Shown here: in pieces, positions 50,245 to 59,186 of the stretch
How the letters are laid out: each line of letters begins with the position of its first letter
Position numbering within the stretch: position 1 is the first letter of the stretch
NCBI GenBank assembly: GCA_018456245.1
Contig: JAGYHQ010000001.1
Span: forward strand, 22,762-86,761
Length of the DNA: 64,000 nt
Direction: 5' to 3'
Source of the DNA: Tenacibaculum sp.
GTDB lineage: Bacteria > Bacteroidota > Bacteroidia > Flavobacteriales > Flavobacteriaceae
Made by a program: the position numbers and the translations under genes
The notes under the pieces: model-generated
What the model saw: the letters and a program-made list of their open reading frames with translations, nothing else
Told to the model about the DNA's origin: nothing
The model's database searches: none

Positions 50245-51996
50245 ATGAAAGAATTAAAACACCTTAATAAATACTTTTTTAAATACAAATACCCTTTATT
50301 AACAGGACTTATAATAACTGTGTTAGCCCAATTATTAGCATTACAAATTCCTAAAATAATTAGTAGTTCGTTAAATATTGTTGAGAAATATCAATTAAAT
50401 GAAGTTTCAGATTTAGCTAGCGTAAAAAAGACATTGTTTTATAATATTTTATTAATAATAGGTGCTACATTATTAAGTGGTTTTTTAACTTTTTTAAAAC
50501 GTCAAAAAATAATTGTTACTTCTAGGCTAATAGAGTTTGATATGAAAAATGAAATTTTTAATCATTATCAAAAACTATCTTTAAATTTTTATAAAAATAA
50601 TCGTACAGGTGATTTAATGAATAGAATATCTGAAGATGTATCAAAAGTAAGAATATACTTTGGTCCTGCAATTATGTACACTATTAATATGATAGTGTTG
50701 TTTTTTATAGGATTTATCCAAATGATTCAAATAGCACCAAAACTAACTCTATACGTATTCATTCCGTTTCCTATATTATCTATTTCAATATTTTTATTAA
50801 GTAGAGAAATTAACCGTAAAACAAAAATTACTCAACAATATTTATCTAAATTAACCACTTATAGCCAAGAGTTTTTTTCTGCAATTGATGTTGTTAAATC
50901 TTACTCAATTGAAAAAATTATTACCAAAAATTTTGATACCCTTGCCAATGAAACTAAAAACAAAAATTTAGATTTAACAACAACTCAAGCATTTTTCTTT
51001 CCTTTAATGATTTTATTAATAGGTATTAGCAATATTTTGGTTATTTATATTGGCGGAAAACAATACATTGCAGGGGAAATAAAAATTGGAGTTATTGCTT
51101 CGTTTATAATATATATTAACTTGCTTACTTGGCCTGTTACTCTTATCGGTTGGGTTACATCAATGGTACAACAGGCAGAGGCATCGCAAAAACGTATTAA
51201 TCAGTTTTTAAAACAAACTCCTGAAATTCAAAGTAAAATAAACTCAAAACAAACTGAAATAAATGGTAATATTGAATTTAAAAATGTATCATTAACTTAT
51301 AAAGATTCTAATATAACAGCATTAAAAAACATTAATTTTTCAGTAAAAAAAGGACAAACCTTAGCCATTTTAGGTAAAACAGGAAGTGGTAAATCTTCAA
51401 TCGTAAATTTAATTTCTAGACTTTATGATTGCTCTGATGGAACTATATTTATAGACGATATACCTATAAAAGATTATAATTTGAATAGCATTAGAAACAA
51501 AATCGGTTTTGTACCTCAAGAGCCTTTTTTATTTTCAGATACAATTGAAAACAATATTAAGTTTGGAAAAGAAGATGCTACAAAAGATGAAATTATAGAA
51601 GCCTGTAAAAACACAGCAATTCATAATAATATAATAACTTTTAAAAATAAGTATAATACTATTTTAGGGGAACGAGGAGTAACACTCTCTGGCGGACAAA
51701 AACAACGAATTTCTATTGCAAGAGCCATTATTAAAAATCCTAAAATTTTAATTTTTGATGATTGTTTATCGGCAGTAGATACCAAAACAGAAGAACAAAT
51801 TTTATCTAACTTACATAAAATTTCAAAAGATAAAACTACTTTTATTATAAGTCATAGAGTTTCTTCTGTCAAAAATGCAGATAAGATAATCGTTTTAGAT
51901 AAAGGAAAAATAATACAGCAAGGAACTCATAATGAGCTACTAACCGTAAACGGATATTATAAATACTTATACGAACAACAATTATCAAAAAAATAA
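50245..51996 (+). CDS. ABC exporter (MdlA-like, fused permease-ATPase)
   Basis: A 583-residue half-transporter. Six TM helices (about 17-315) precede an ATPase domain with Walker A GKTGSGKSS, signature LSGGQKQRISIARA and Walker B ILIFDDCLSAVD. The residue after the Walker B Asp is Asp instead of the usual catalytic Glu, as in MdlA/MdlB-type exporters, which often pair with a second subunit. No partner gene is adjacent. Substrate may be a lipid, drug or peptide; not evident. Confidence 0.88.
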   Translation: MKELKHLNKYFFKYKYPLLTGLIITVLAQLLALQIPKIISSSLNIVEKYQLNEVSDLASVKKTLFYNILLIIGATLLSGFLTFLKRQKIIVTSRLIEFDMKNEIFNHYQKLSLNFYKNNRTGDLMNRISEDVSKVRIYFGPAIMYTINMIVLFFIGFIQMIQIAPKLTLYVFIPFPILSISIFLLSREINRKTKITQQYLSKLTTYSQEFFSAIDVVKSYSIEKIITKNFDTLANETKNKNLDLTTTQAFFFPLMILLIGISNILVIYIGGKQYIAGEIKIGVIASFIIYINLLTWPVTLIGWVTSMVQQAEASQKRINQFLKQTPEIQSKINSKQTEINGNIEFKNVSLTYKDSNITALKNINFSVKKGQTLAILGKTGSGKSSIVNLISRLYDCSDGTIFIDDIPIKDYNLNSIRNKIGFVPQEPFLFSDTIENNIKFGKEDATKDEIIEACKNTAIHNNIITFKNKYNTILGERGVTLSGGQKQRISIARAIIKNPKILIFDDCLSAVDTKTEEQILSNLHKISKDKTTFIISHRVSSVKNADKIIVLDKGKIIQQGTHNELLTVNGYYKYLYEQQLSKK

Positions 51997-52042
51997 TTTT
52001 AATTTTTTATTATTTTTTTGGTTATTGAGTAAAATATTTTTA

Positions 52043-52050
52043 TAGATTTG
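52043..52050 (+). promoter_or_regulatory. Promoter -7 element (TAGATTTG) of the DUF3276 gene
   Basis: TAGATTTG, exact TAnnTTTG, 39 bp before the ATG at 52090. A TTTG at 52017-52020 (22-bp spacer) may be the -33 element. Confidence 0.5.
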
Positions 52051-52089
52051 TAAGTATTAACTAAACAAGTAAATTTTACACTAAAAATT

Positions 52090-52470
52090 ATGAGCGAGAA
52101 AGTTGAACAAGAAGAAATCTTCTCACAAGTTTTAAGAGCTGGAAGAAGAACGTATTTTTTTGACGTTAGAGCAACGAAAGCAGATGATTATTATTTAACC
52201 ATTACTGAAAGTAAAAAGTTTACTCATGACGATGGTTCTTTTCATTATCAAAAGCACAAAATTTATTTATACAAAGAAGACTTCTCTGATTTTCAGGAAA
52301 TGCTAACAAAGGCAACTGAATACATCATTAAAGAGAAAGGAGATGAAGTAATTAGTGAACGTCATCAAAAAGATTACAAAAAAGAAGAAGCAACTACTAC
52401 CTCTACAACAGAAGAAGAAAGCACACCTTCTTCAGCTAGTTTTACTGATGTTTCTTTTGATGACATTTAA
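52090..52470 (+). CDS. DUF3276 (PUR-domain) family protein
   Basis: A 126-residue cytosolic protein. Residues 1-90 form the DUF3276 domain (IFSQVLRAGRRTYFFDVRAT, HKIYLYKEDFSDFQEML), related to the PUR-alpha single-stranded nucleic-acid-binding fold. The tail (about 100-126) is Thr/Ser/Glu-rich and likely disordered. A nucleic-acid role is inferred from the fold. It is monocistronic with a strong terminator. Confidence 0.88.
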   Translation: MSEKVEQEEIFSQVLRAGRRTYFFDVRATKADDYYLTITESKKFTHDDGSFHYQKHKIYLYKEDFSDFQEMLTKATEYIIKEKGDEVISERHQKDYKKEEATTTSTTEEESTPSSASFTDVSFDDI

Positions 52471-52528
52471 TTCTTTGTAACACAGAACTAAGTAACCTTA
52501 AGAGGTTATTTTAATTCAATTTACACAA

Positions 52529-52555
52529 AAAACCACCTTTAGTAAAGGTGGTTTT
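52529..52555. terminator. Bidirectional intrinsic terminator
   Basis: AAAACCACCTTT pairs with AAAGGTGGTTTT (12 bp, 3-nt loop) between the convergent DUF3276 and isochorismate synthase genes, with an A-run on the left. Confidence 0.8.
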
Positions 52556-52560
52556 ACTGT

Positions 52561-53619
52561 TTATAAAATATTCTTTATTACTTTACTTTTAGCAACTGTT
52601 TCCTCCCACTCTTTACAAACATTACTTTCTTTTGTTATTCCCCCTCCTACATAAATAATTATGTTATTATCTTCAATTTCCATACAACGTAAGTTCACAA
52701 ATAAATTAGAATAAAGAGTATCTGTTTTTAATTTTAAGTTCAGTTCTCCTAAAAAGCCAGTATAGAATTTTCTGTTATAATTTTCATTATCAATTATAAA
52801 CTTTTTTGCTTTTATTTTTGGAAAACCACAAACTGCTGGGGTTGGATGTATTTTATGTATAACTTCCTTTAAATCACAAAAATCATCCTTTAAAACACCT
52901 GAAATTTTTGTTTTTAAATGTAATAAGTTTCCTGCTTTAACTGTTTCTAAATTTGAAGAAGTAACCTCTTTACAAATTAATTTTAAATTTGCTATTATAC
53001 TTTTGGTAACTATATTTTGCTCCTCAATTTCTTTAAAATCCCAATTTACATTAACATCTCCTTTAAACTCTTTTGTGCCTGCTAAAGACATTGTTTCAAT
53101 ATTATTACCACAAATATTAAATAATGTTTCAGGCGTTGCACCCAACCACAAACCTACTTTTGGATGAAACCACAAATAAACCATTGATTTATCATAAGTA
53201 ACAAGCAGTTTTTTAAATATCTCTAAAACATTAAAATCATTAATTTTTACAATTTCTTTACGCGATAAAACTACTTTTTCAAAATCTCCATTATTAATAG
53301 CTTTTATAGCTTTATCAACGATAGATTTATGAAATTCTTCGCTATCATCATTTAAAGGATAGGGATTTTTAGAACAAAAATCAGCATTAAAATTAATATC
53401 TTGTTGTATAAATTCAGAAGAATTATCAGGTATTAGTATAGCTGGTTTTTCATCATCAAACGGAGCAAATACAAATCCGCTTTCCAAATAATTTTCGGTA
53501 ACAAATAACTCATCATTTTTTTGAAAAAATGCAGAAATAAAAGTTTTATCAGGATACTTATATGCTACAAATGGCAAGTTATTTTTTAATGCAATTTTAA
53601 TTTTTTCTAGAATATCCAA
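52561..53619 (-). CDS. menF: Isochorismate synthase
   Basis: A 352-residue chorismate-binding enzyme converting chorismate to isochorismate for menaquinone, the main flavobacterial quinone. Motifs are KVVLSRKEIV, WLGATPETLF, MSLAGTKEF, HPTPAVCGFPK and a C-terminal ENYNRKFYTGFLGEL with VGGGITKESN. The N-terminal part is shorter than in proteobacterial MenF, as in other flavobacteria. A hotdog thioesterase gene precedes it on the same strand, 27 bases away, which fits the menaquinone pathway. Siderophore synthesis is less likely, as no enterobactin genes are present. Confidence 0.88.
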   Translation of the reverse strand: MDILEKIKIALKNNLPFVAYKYPDKTFISAFFQKNDELFVTENYLESGFVFAPFDDEKPAILIPDNSSEFIQQDINFNADFCSKNPYPLNDDSEEFHKSIVDKAIKAINNGDFEKVVLSRKEIVKINDFNVLEIFKKLLVTYDKSMVYLWFHPKVGLWLGATPETLFNICGNNIETMSLAGTKEFKGDVNVNWDFKEIEEQNIVTKSIIANLKLICKEVTSSNLETVKAGNLLHLKTKISGVLKDDFCDLKEVIHKIHPTPAVCGFPKIKAKKFIIDNENYNRKFYTGFLGELNLKLKTDTLYSNLFVNLRCMEIEDNNIIIYVGGGITKESNVCKEWEETVAKSKVIKNIL

Positions 53620-53646
53620 TTTATAGATTATTTCAATATTAAAAAT

Positions 53647-54114
53647 CTATTTTTTATCTAAAACAATGTTAGTCATTTTGGCTAATGATATTAAAGCTCC
53701 TTCTTCATCAGTTACTCTTACCTCCCATAAATGCGTTGTTCTCCCTTTATGTATTGCTGTTGCTGTTGCAAAAACGTGTCCTTCTTCTTTACTTTTTAAA
53801 TGATTTACACTTAATTCTATTCCTTTTACCTCTTTAGTTTTAGTATCAACCGAAAAAATTGAAGCCATACCTGCAACAGTTTCACAAAGAGCAGCAGTAG
53901 CACCACCATGTAAAATTCCGTTTGGCTGATGTACATCTGAACTAACGGTCATTTTCATTGTTAAAAAATCTTTCCCCATATCCACATATTCCATCTTCAA
54001 AGTTTCCATTAACGTGTTTTTATTAGATTCATTTAAAGCATCTAACATTCCCTCTTTATTATTTGTAGCATAAGCCTCATTAAAAGCTTTTAATATTTCT
54101 TCTTTGCTTCTCAT
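53647..54114 (-). CDS. PaaI-type hotdog thioesterase (likely DHNA-CoA thioesterase)
   Basis: A 155-residue hotdog-fold acyl-CoA thioesterase. The characteristic LHGGATAALCETVAGMAS helix contains the catalytic-region Gly-Gly and Glu, followed by ELSVNHLKS and the ending RTTHLWEVRVTDEEG. Next to menF it most likely hydrolyses 1,4-dihydroxy-2-naphthoyl-CoA in menaquinone synthesis; other PaaI-family members use phenylacetyl-CoA derivatives. A -7 element (54143-54150) lies 29 bp upstream. Confidence 0.85.
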   Translation of the reverse strand: MRSKEEILKAFNEAYATNNKEGMLDALNESNKNTLMETLKMEYVDMGKDFLTMKMTVSSDVHQPNGILHGGATAALCETVAGMASIFSVDTKTKEVKGIELSVNHLKSKEEGHVFATATAIHKGRTTHLWEVRVTDEEGALISLAKMTNIVLDKK

Positions 54115-54142
54115 AAAAGTGTTTTATAAATTATTTAAAGTA

Positions 54143-54150
54143 CAAAAATA
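54143..54150 (-). promoter_or_regulatory. Promoter -7 element (TATTTTTG) of the thioesterase-menF unit
   Basis: Minus-strand TATTTTTG, exact TAnnTTTG, 29 bp before the ATG at 54114. An oppositely oriented element lies 14 bp away for the divergent gene. Confidence 0.5.
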
Positions 54151-54163
54151 TGTATATTTATTG

Positions 54164-54171
54164 TATTTTTG
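54164..54171 (+). promoter_or_regulatory. Promoter -7 element (TATTTTTG) of the pRiA4b ORF-3-like gene
   Basis: TATTTTTG, exact TAnnTTTG, 23 bp before the ATG at 54194. This supports that start over an in-frame ATG at 54104, which would lie upstream of the transcript. Confidence 0.5.
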
Positions 54172-54193
54172 GTTTTTCTTTAAATTTAAAAAA

Positions 54194-54691
54194 ATGTACA
54201 AAATTCGAGTTATTTTAGATACCAAGGAAGATGTTATTAGAACCATATCTTTTAACGAAAAACAATCTTTAGAAAAATTACATTATGCTATTGCTAATGC
54301 TTTCGGTTTTAATGGTCTTGAAATGGCTTCTTTTTATAGAACAGATAACGAATGGAATCAAGGCGAGGAAATTCCGTTATTTAATATGGAGGATGAAGAA
54401 TCTATAAATATGAACTCTTGTATTTTAAATGAAACGTTATTTAAAGAAAATGATAAACTTATATACGTTTATGATTTCTTAAATATGTGGACTTTCTTTG
54501 TTGAAGTTATAGAAATTACTAATGAAAAAATAACTGAACCAAAAGTAATTTTATCAGTAGGGGAAGTTCCTTCAGAAGCCCCTAATAAAGAGTTTAAAGC
54601 TATATCAAATAATGGATTTGAAGATGAATTCAGTTCTGAATTTGATGATTATAACGATTTTGATAGCTATGATGATTTTGATAATTATTAA
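54194..54691 (+). CDS. pRiA4b ORF-3-like domain protein
   Basis: A 165-residue cytosolic protein. Residues about 1-125 match the plasmid pRiA4b ORF-3-like domain (RTISFNEKQSLEKLHYAIAN, then AFGFNGLEMASFY and KLIYVYDFLNMWTFFVEVIEI). The tail is very acidic, with repeated Asp and Tyr/Phe (EFDDYNDFDSYDDFDNY). The family is common in Bacteroidota but its function is not known. I start at 54194 rather than 54104: the promoter box falls between the two and the extra residues are low-complexity. Confidence 0.82.
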   Translation: MYKIRVILDTKEDVIRTISFNEKQSLEKLHYAIANAFGFNGLEMASFYRTDNEWNQGEEIPLFNMEDEESINMNSCILNETLFKENDKLIYVYDFLNMWTFFVEVIEITNEKITEPKVILSVGEVPSEAPNKEFKAISNNGFEDEFSSEFDDYNDFDSYDDFDNY

Positions 54692-54784
54692 AATCATAAA
54701 TACTACCAAATTAATAGGAATAATATTGTAACATTATTTCTACTTGCTCGTCTTAATACTAAAATCAAAAAAACAAAACCAATT

Positions 54785-55681
54785 TTGGAAACAATACTCT
54801 CTATAAAAAACCTAAACAAAAAATACGGCAAAGTACACGCTGTTAATAATCTTTCTTTTGATGTTAAAAAAGGTGAGATATACGGTATTTTAGGACCTAA
54901 TGGAAGTGGAAAATCAACCACTTTAGGAATTATTTTAAATGTTGTAAATAAAACATCAGGAGAATTTACTTGGTTTAACGGAAGTATGTCAACCCACGAT
55001 GCCTTAAAAAAAGTAGGTGCTATTATTGAACGCCCTAACTTTTATCCGTATATGACTGCTGTTCAAAACCTACAATTAATCTGTAAAATAAAAAATGTTC
55101 CTTTTTATAGAATTGATGAAAGTTTAAAAACTGTAAATCTTTACGAACGTGGAAATAGTAAATTCAGGACTTTTTCATTGGGTATGAAACAACGTTTGGC
55201 TATTGCCTCTGCCCTATTAAACGAGCCTGAAATTTTAATTTTAGATGAACCTACAAACGGTTTAGACCCACAAGGAATACACGAAATAAGAAAAATAATT
55301 AAAAATATTGCCAAAAACGGAACAACAATTTTACTTGCCTCTCACTTATTAGATGAAGTAGAAAAAGTTTGCTCACACGTAATGGTTATTAGAAACGGAG
55401 TTAAACTGTATAGTGGACGTGTTGATAATATGATTGCATCAAACGGAATACTAGAAATTAAAACCGATAATAATAACGAAAAACTAATTGATGTTTTAAA
55501 GAAACACGAAAGTATTACCAATGTAAATATTGATAATGACCTAATAATTGCCAGTTTAGGAAGTGAAATATCAGCATCAGAAATAAATAAATATCTTTTT
55601 GAAAACGGAATATTTGTATCTCATTTAGTAAAAAAAGATTTAAGTTTAGAACAGAAGTTTTTACAATTAACCAACAAATAA
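54785..55681 (+). CDS. ABC transporter ATPase (export type)
   Basis: A 298-residue ATP-binding subunit: Walker A GPNGSGKST, signature FSLGMKQRLAIASAL, Walker B ILILDEPTNGLDP and switch His in LASHLLDE. The C-terminal 80 residues resemble those of multidrug or bacitracin-type (BcrA-like) ATPases. No ATG precedes the conserved SIKNLNKKYG, so the start is TTG at 54785 (METILSIKN). The partner permease starts 7 bases after its stop. Confidence 0.88.
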   Translation: METILSIKNLNKKYGKVHAVNNLSFDVKKGEIYGILGPNGSGKSTTLGIILNVVNKTSGEFTWFNGSMSTHDALKKVGAIIERPNFYPYMTAVQNLQLICKIKNVPFYRIDESLKTVNLYERGNSKFRTFSLGMKQRLAIASALLNEPEILILDEPTNGLDPQGIHEIRKIIKNIAKNGTTILLASHLLDEVEKVCSHVMVIRNGVKLYSGRVDNMIASNGILEIKTDNNNEKLIDVLKKHESITNVNIDNDLIIASLGSEISASEINKYLFENGIFVSHLVKKDLSLEQKFLQLTNK

Positions 55682-55688
55682 TATAATT

Positions 55689-56537
55689 ATGCTACGACTT
55701 TTAAATATAGAATTCCATAAATTAAAATACAATAGAGCAAGTAGATTATTAATTATTATTTACTTTGGATTACTAACTTCCATTTCTTTAATTTCTGCAA
55801 TTAAATTTGATATAGGACCTATAAAATTCAATTTAGCTGAACAAGGAATTTTTAACTTTCCTTTTATTTGGCATTTTAGCACTTATATAACTGCTGGTTT
55901 TAAATTCTTCTTACTGTTGGTTATCGTTTCTATGATGTCAAACGAATATAGTTCCAAAACTTTAAAACAGAATTTAATTGACGGTTTAAGTAAAAAAGAA
56001 TTTATCCTATCAAAATTTTATACGGTAATTGTTTTTTCTGCAATATCTACACTATTTGTATTTGTGGTTTCTCTTGTATTAGGGTTAATTTATTCTGATT
56101 TTAATGAATTATCAATCATTTTAACCGATTTGGATTACCTTTTAGCATTTTTCGTAAAATTAGTAGGATTTTTCTCCTTTGGTTTATTTTTAGGAATTTT
56201 AATAAAACGTTCTGCTTTTGCAGTAGCATCTATGATTATTTGGGCAATGATTGAGGGTTTTATTAAACTTTATTTATATTGGAATTTTAGCCATTTAAAA
56301 GAAACTAAAACAGAAGTGGTTAATAATATAATGCAATTTTTACCATTAGAAGCAATGGCTAATTTAATAAAAGAGCCTTTTAGCCGTTTAAGTGCTGTAA
56401 AATCAGTAACAAACCAGCTTTCTATTGATGTATCAAATGATTATTCAATAAGCTATTTTAACATATTAATTGTTATTATATGGACATTCATTTTTAATTA
56501 CTTATCATACCGATTACTTAAAAAAAGAGATTTGTAA
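55689..56537 (+). CDS. ABC transporter permease (ABC-2 type)
   Basis: A 282-residue membrane protein with six hydrophobic segments and the conserved MSNEYSSKTLKQNLIDGLSKKEFILSK cytosolic motif after the second helix, typical of BcrB/ABC-2 permeases. It forms a two-gene transporter with the ATPase immediately upstream. Substrate is unknown; export of an antimicrobial, lipid or protein are possibilities. It converges on a small membrane protein gene. Confidence 0.85.
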   Translation: MLRLLNIEFHKLKYNRASRLLIIIYFGLLTSISLISAIKFDIGPIKFNLAEQGIFNFPFIWHFSTYITAGFKFFLLLVIVSMMSNEYSSKTLKQNLIDGLSKKEFILSKFYTVIVFSAISTLFVFVVSLVLGLIYSDFNELSIILTDLDYLLAFFVKLVGFFSFGLFLGILIKRSAFAVASMIIWAMIEGFIKLYLYWNFSHLKETKTEVVNNIMQFLPLEAMANLIKEPFSRLSAVKSVTNQLSIDVSNDYSISYFNILIVIIWTFIFNYLSYRLLKKRDL

Positions 56538-56619
56538 AATAAACTAAATTTTATATTAAGATTTAATTATTATAAGGAAAGTAATCTTTAAAAATAGAAA
56601 CGGATATTATTGGCATCTG

Positions 56620-56946
56620 TTAATTACCAAAAGAACTTGAAATACTGAAGAATAGAAGTACTGTACCTAAAATTAAAAATATAATACCCCAATATTGCAT
56701 AGGAATCCAAAATAATGTGTGTTGATTACGAATTTTAATTCTTTCTCCTGTTTCTTCATCAATTAAATTTCTTTCATTTTTAATATTCCATTTTTTACCA
56801 AAAAACCAACCAAACAAGCCCGTTATATATGCTGAAAAAACAAAAATATATTTTGCCATTTCTGGCGGTAATACAAATCCACAAAAAACGAATGAAGCAA
56901 AAAGAACTAACACTAAAAGAAAACCTCTACCCGACCAAATAATCAT
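56620..56946 (-). CDS. Small membrane protein of unknown function
   Basis: A 108-residue protein with three hydrophobic segments (about 8-26, 32-50 and 85-105) and a basic/acidic cytosolic loop (KKWNIKNERNLIDEETGERI). I recognise no family with confidence. Its length, ATG start and hydrophobic pattern support a real gene. It lies 69 bases from accA, on the same strand but upstream of nothing obvious. Confidence 0.65.
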   Translation of the reverse strand: MIIWSGRGFLLVLVLFASFVFCGFVLPPEMAKYIFVFSAYITGLFGWFFGKKWNIKNERNLIDEETGERIKIRNQHTLFWIPMQYWGIIFLILGTVLLFFSISSSFGN

Positions 56947-57015
56947 AATTGTATATTTTTATTATTAATCATCCGCAATAATAATAATGCAAATTTTAAG
57001 TGCATTTTTTTATAA

Positions 57016-57981
57016 TTAAAGATATCTCCCCTCTTTATACACTCCCATATTTTCGTACTTATCCATACGTTTGGCAATCAATTCTTTTTCTTTTAAATCT
57101 TTTAATTCATTAAAAGCTGATAATATTTGTTTTTCTACAGCTTTAAAAGCATTTTCTCTGTCAAAATGAGCACCACCTAAAGGTTCTTTTATAATTCCAT
57201 CAATTAACTTCAACTTCTTCATATCTTGCCCTGTTAATTTTAAAACTTCAGCTGCTTGTTCTTTATATTCCCAACTACGCCATAATATAGATGAACAAGA
57301 TTCAGGAGATATTACCGTGTACCAAGTATTTTCCATCATATAAACCTTATCACCTACACCTATACCTAAAGCTCCTCCTGAAGCTCCTTCTCCAAGAATA
57401 ATTGAAATAATTGGAGTTTTTAAACGTGTCATTTCAAAAATATTACGAGCAATAGCCTCTCCTTGCCCTCTTTCTTCTGCTTCTAACCCTGGGTAAGCAC
57501 CTGGGGTATCAATTAATGTTACCACAGGAATACCAAATTTTTCTGCCATTTTCATTAATCGTAATGCTTTTCTGTACCCCTCAGGATTTGGCATACCAAA
57601 ATTTCGGTATTGGCGCATTTTAGTATTATTACCTTTTTGTTGGCCGATAAACATAAAACTCTGGTCTCCTATTTTTCCTAAACCACCAATCATTGCTTTG
57701 TCATCTTTTACGTTTCTATCACCGTGTAGTTCCATAAAAGTATCTCCGCAAATGGCTTTAATATAATCTAAAGTATAAGGTCTATTAGGATGACGTGATA
57801 ATTGTACCCTTTGCCACGGAGTTAAATTTCCATAAATAGATTTTTTTGCTGAAATTAACTTTTCTTCAATATTTTTACAAGTATCAGAAACATCAACCTC
57901 ACTTTCTTTTCCAATTAATTCACACTTTAAAAGTTGTTCTTGTAACTCTTTAATTGGTTTCTCAAAATCTAAATATTCCAT
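57016..57981 (-). CDS. accA: Acetyl-CoA carboxylase carboxyltransferase alpha
   Basis: A 321-residue subunit that with AccD transfers CO2 from carboxybiotin to acetyl-CoA, starting fatty acid synthesis. It has the N-terminal [16 protein letters not shown], the crotonase-fold core ([36 protein letters not shown]) and the oxyanion-site [15 protein letters not shown]. Length is normal. A -7 element lies at 58015-58022. No accD gene is in the window. Confidence 0.95.
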   Translation of the reverse strand: MEYLDFEKPIKELQEQLLKCELIGKESEVDVSDTCKNIEEKLISAKKSIYGNLTPWQRVQLSRHPNRPYTLDYIKAICGDTFMELHGDRNVKDDKAMIGGLGKIGDQSFMFIGQQKGNNTKMRQYRNFGMPNPEGYRKALRLMKMAEKFGIPVVTLIDTPGAYPGLEAEERGQGEAIARNIFEMTRLKTPIISIILGEGASGGALGIGVGDKVYMMENTWYTVISPESCSSILWRSWEYKEQAAEVLKLTGQDMKKLKLIDGIIKEPLGGAHFDRENAFKAVEKQILSAFNELKDLKEKELIAKRMDKYENMGVYKEGRYL

Positions 57982-58014
57982 TTTTAAAGTTTTATTTTAA
58001 ACTATTTGCAAGGG

Positions 58015-58022
58015 CAAACTTA
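58015..58022 (-). promoter_or_regulatory. Promoter -7 element (TAAGTTTG) of accA
   Basis: Minus-strand TAAGTTTG, exact TAnnTTTG, 33 bp before the accA ATG at 57981. Confidence 0.5.
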
Positions 58023-58076
58023 CTAAATTATTATTAATTTTCTTCATGGAGATTATTAAAAGTAAACACATTATGA

Positions 58077-59162
58077 TTATTTTCTAGCTTTTAAATACAA
58101 GAATATTGCAAGGCAACCAAATACCATATTAGGCATCCACACGTATAATAGTGAATTAACCCCCGCCACAGCACCTAACACTTCAGCTATTTTTAAGAAA
58201 AAAACATACATAAACATAATGGTAATACCAATGGCTAAATTAACTCCCATACCCCCTCTACGTTTCTTTTGTGCCAAGGCAACAGCTATTAACGTTAAAA
58301 TATAAGAGGCTATTGGTAAACTTGTTCGTTTATACAATTCTACTAAATAAGCATTTAAGTTTTTAACCCCTCGTTTTTTAGACTTATTTATAAATTTTGA
58401 TAATTCATTAGATGGCATTTGTTGTGCCAAGGCATCTTTATAAATAAAATCTTTAGGAGTAAAACCAAAGGCAATATCTTTTTGTGTACCTGAATAAATA
58501 CTATCTTTTTTATTAAAAATTTTTCGTTCTTTCCAGCTATATAACGTAAATAAACTATCTTTTTCTTTCCATCTAAAATTATCTGCAATTAATTTTGATT
58601 TTAATTTTAATCCGTCATATTTCTCCATTGAAAAATTGTAACCTGATTGCCTTTTTACATCATAATTTTGAATAAAAATATAGGTACTATCATCTAACTG
58701 TAAACTAAAATTACTTACCGTATTATCTTTATATTTTTTTCTTTTTAAATACTCTTTTTCAAACTTTTTACGCACCTTACTACTAGAAGGAACCACATAA
58801 TGATTCATTACAAGAGCCAATATTGTTACAAGTGTAGCCCCTATAAAATACGGGTATAAAAAACGAGTAAATGAAATTTGTGAACTATTTATTGCAACAA
58901 CCTCAGTATTATTTGCTAGTTTAGAAGTAAACAAAATTACTGCTATAAACAATGCCAATGGCATAAATGTATTGGCATAGTAAATAATAAAATTTATATA
59001 ATAATCCTTTATTATTTCTAAAACTGTAAGCGAGTCATTTCTTAAAAATTTATCAATTTTTTCAGAAATATCAATTGCCACAGCAATAGGTATTAATACC
59101 AACAATGTAAATACAAATGTTGTTAAATATCTTTTTAATATGTATTTATCAAGAATTTTCAA
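58077..59162 (-). CDS. LptF/LptG family permease
   Basis: A 361-residue inner-membrane permease of the YjgP/YjgQ family. Three TM helices at the N-terminus (about 15-35, 55-78 and 97-120), a periplasmic beta-jellyroll domain (about 125-265), and three TM helices at the C-terminus (about 278-360). With LptB and partners it extracts lipopolysaccharide from the inner membrane for transport to the cell surface. It lies 24 bases after tgt on the same strand, a conserved arrangement in Bacteroidota. F and G forms cannot be separated here with certainty. Confidence 0.88.
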   Translation of the reverse strand: MKILDKYILKRYLTTFVFTLLVLIPIAVAIDISEKIDKFLRNDSLTVLEIIKDYYINFIIYYANTFMPLALFIAVILFTSKLANNTEVVAINSSQISFTRFLYPYFIGATLVTILALVMNHYVVPSSSKVRKKFEKEYLKRKKYKDNTVSNFSLQLDDSTYIFIQNYDVKRQSGYNFSMEKYDGLKLKSKLIADNFRWKEKDSLFTLYSWKERKIFNKKDSIYSGTQKDIAFGFTPKDFIYKDALAQQMPSNELSKFINKSKKRGVKNLNAYLVELYKRTSLPIASYILTLIAVALAQKKRRGGMGVNLAIGITIMFMYVFFLKIAEVLGAVAGVNSLLYVWMPNMVFGCLAIFLYLKARK

Positions 59163-59186
59163 AAGTTTATTCTAACATAAATTATT

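Noticed and set aside
54194..54691. Insertion-sequence or plasmid remnant suggested by the pRiA4b ORF-3 name
   Set aside because: The domain is widespread as a chromosomal single gene; no terminal repeats or transposase are seen, and it has its own promoter element.
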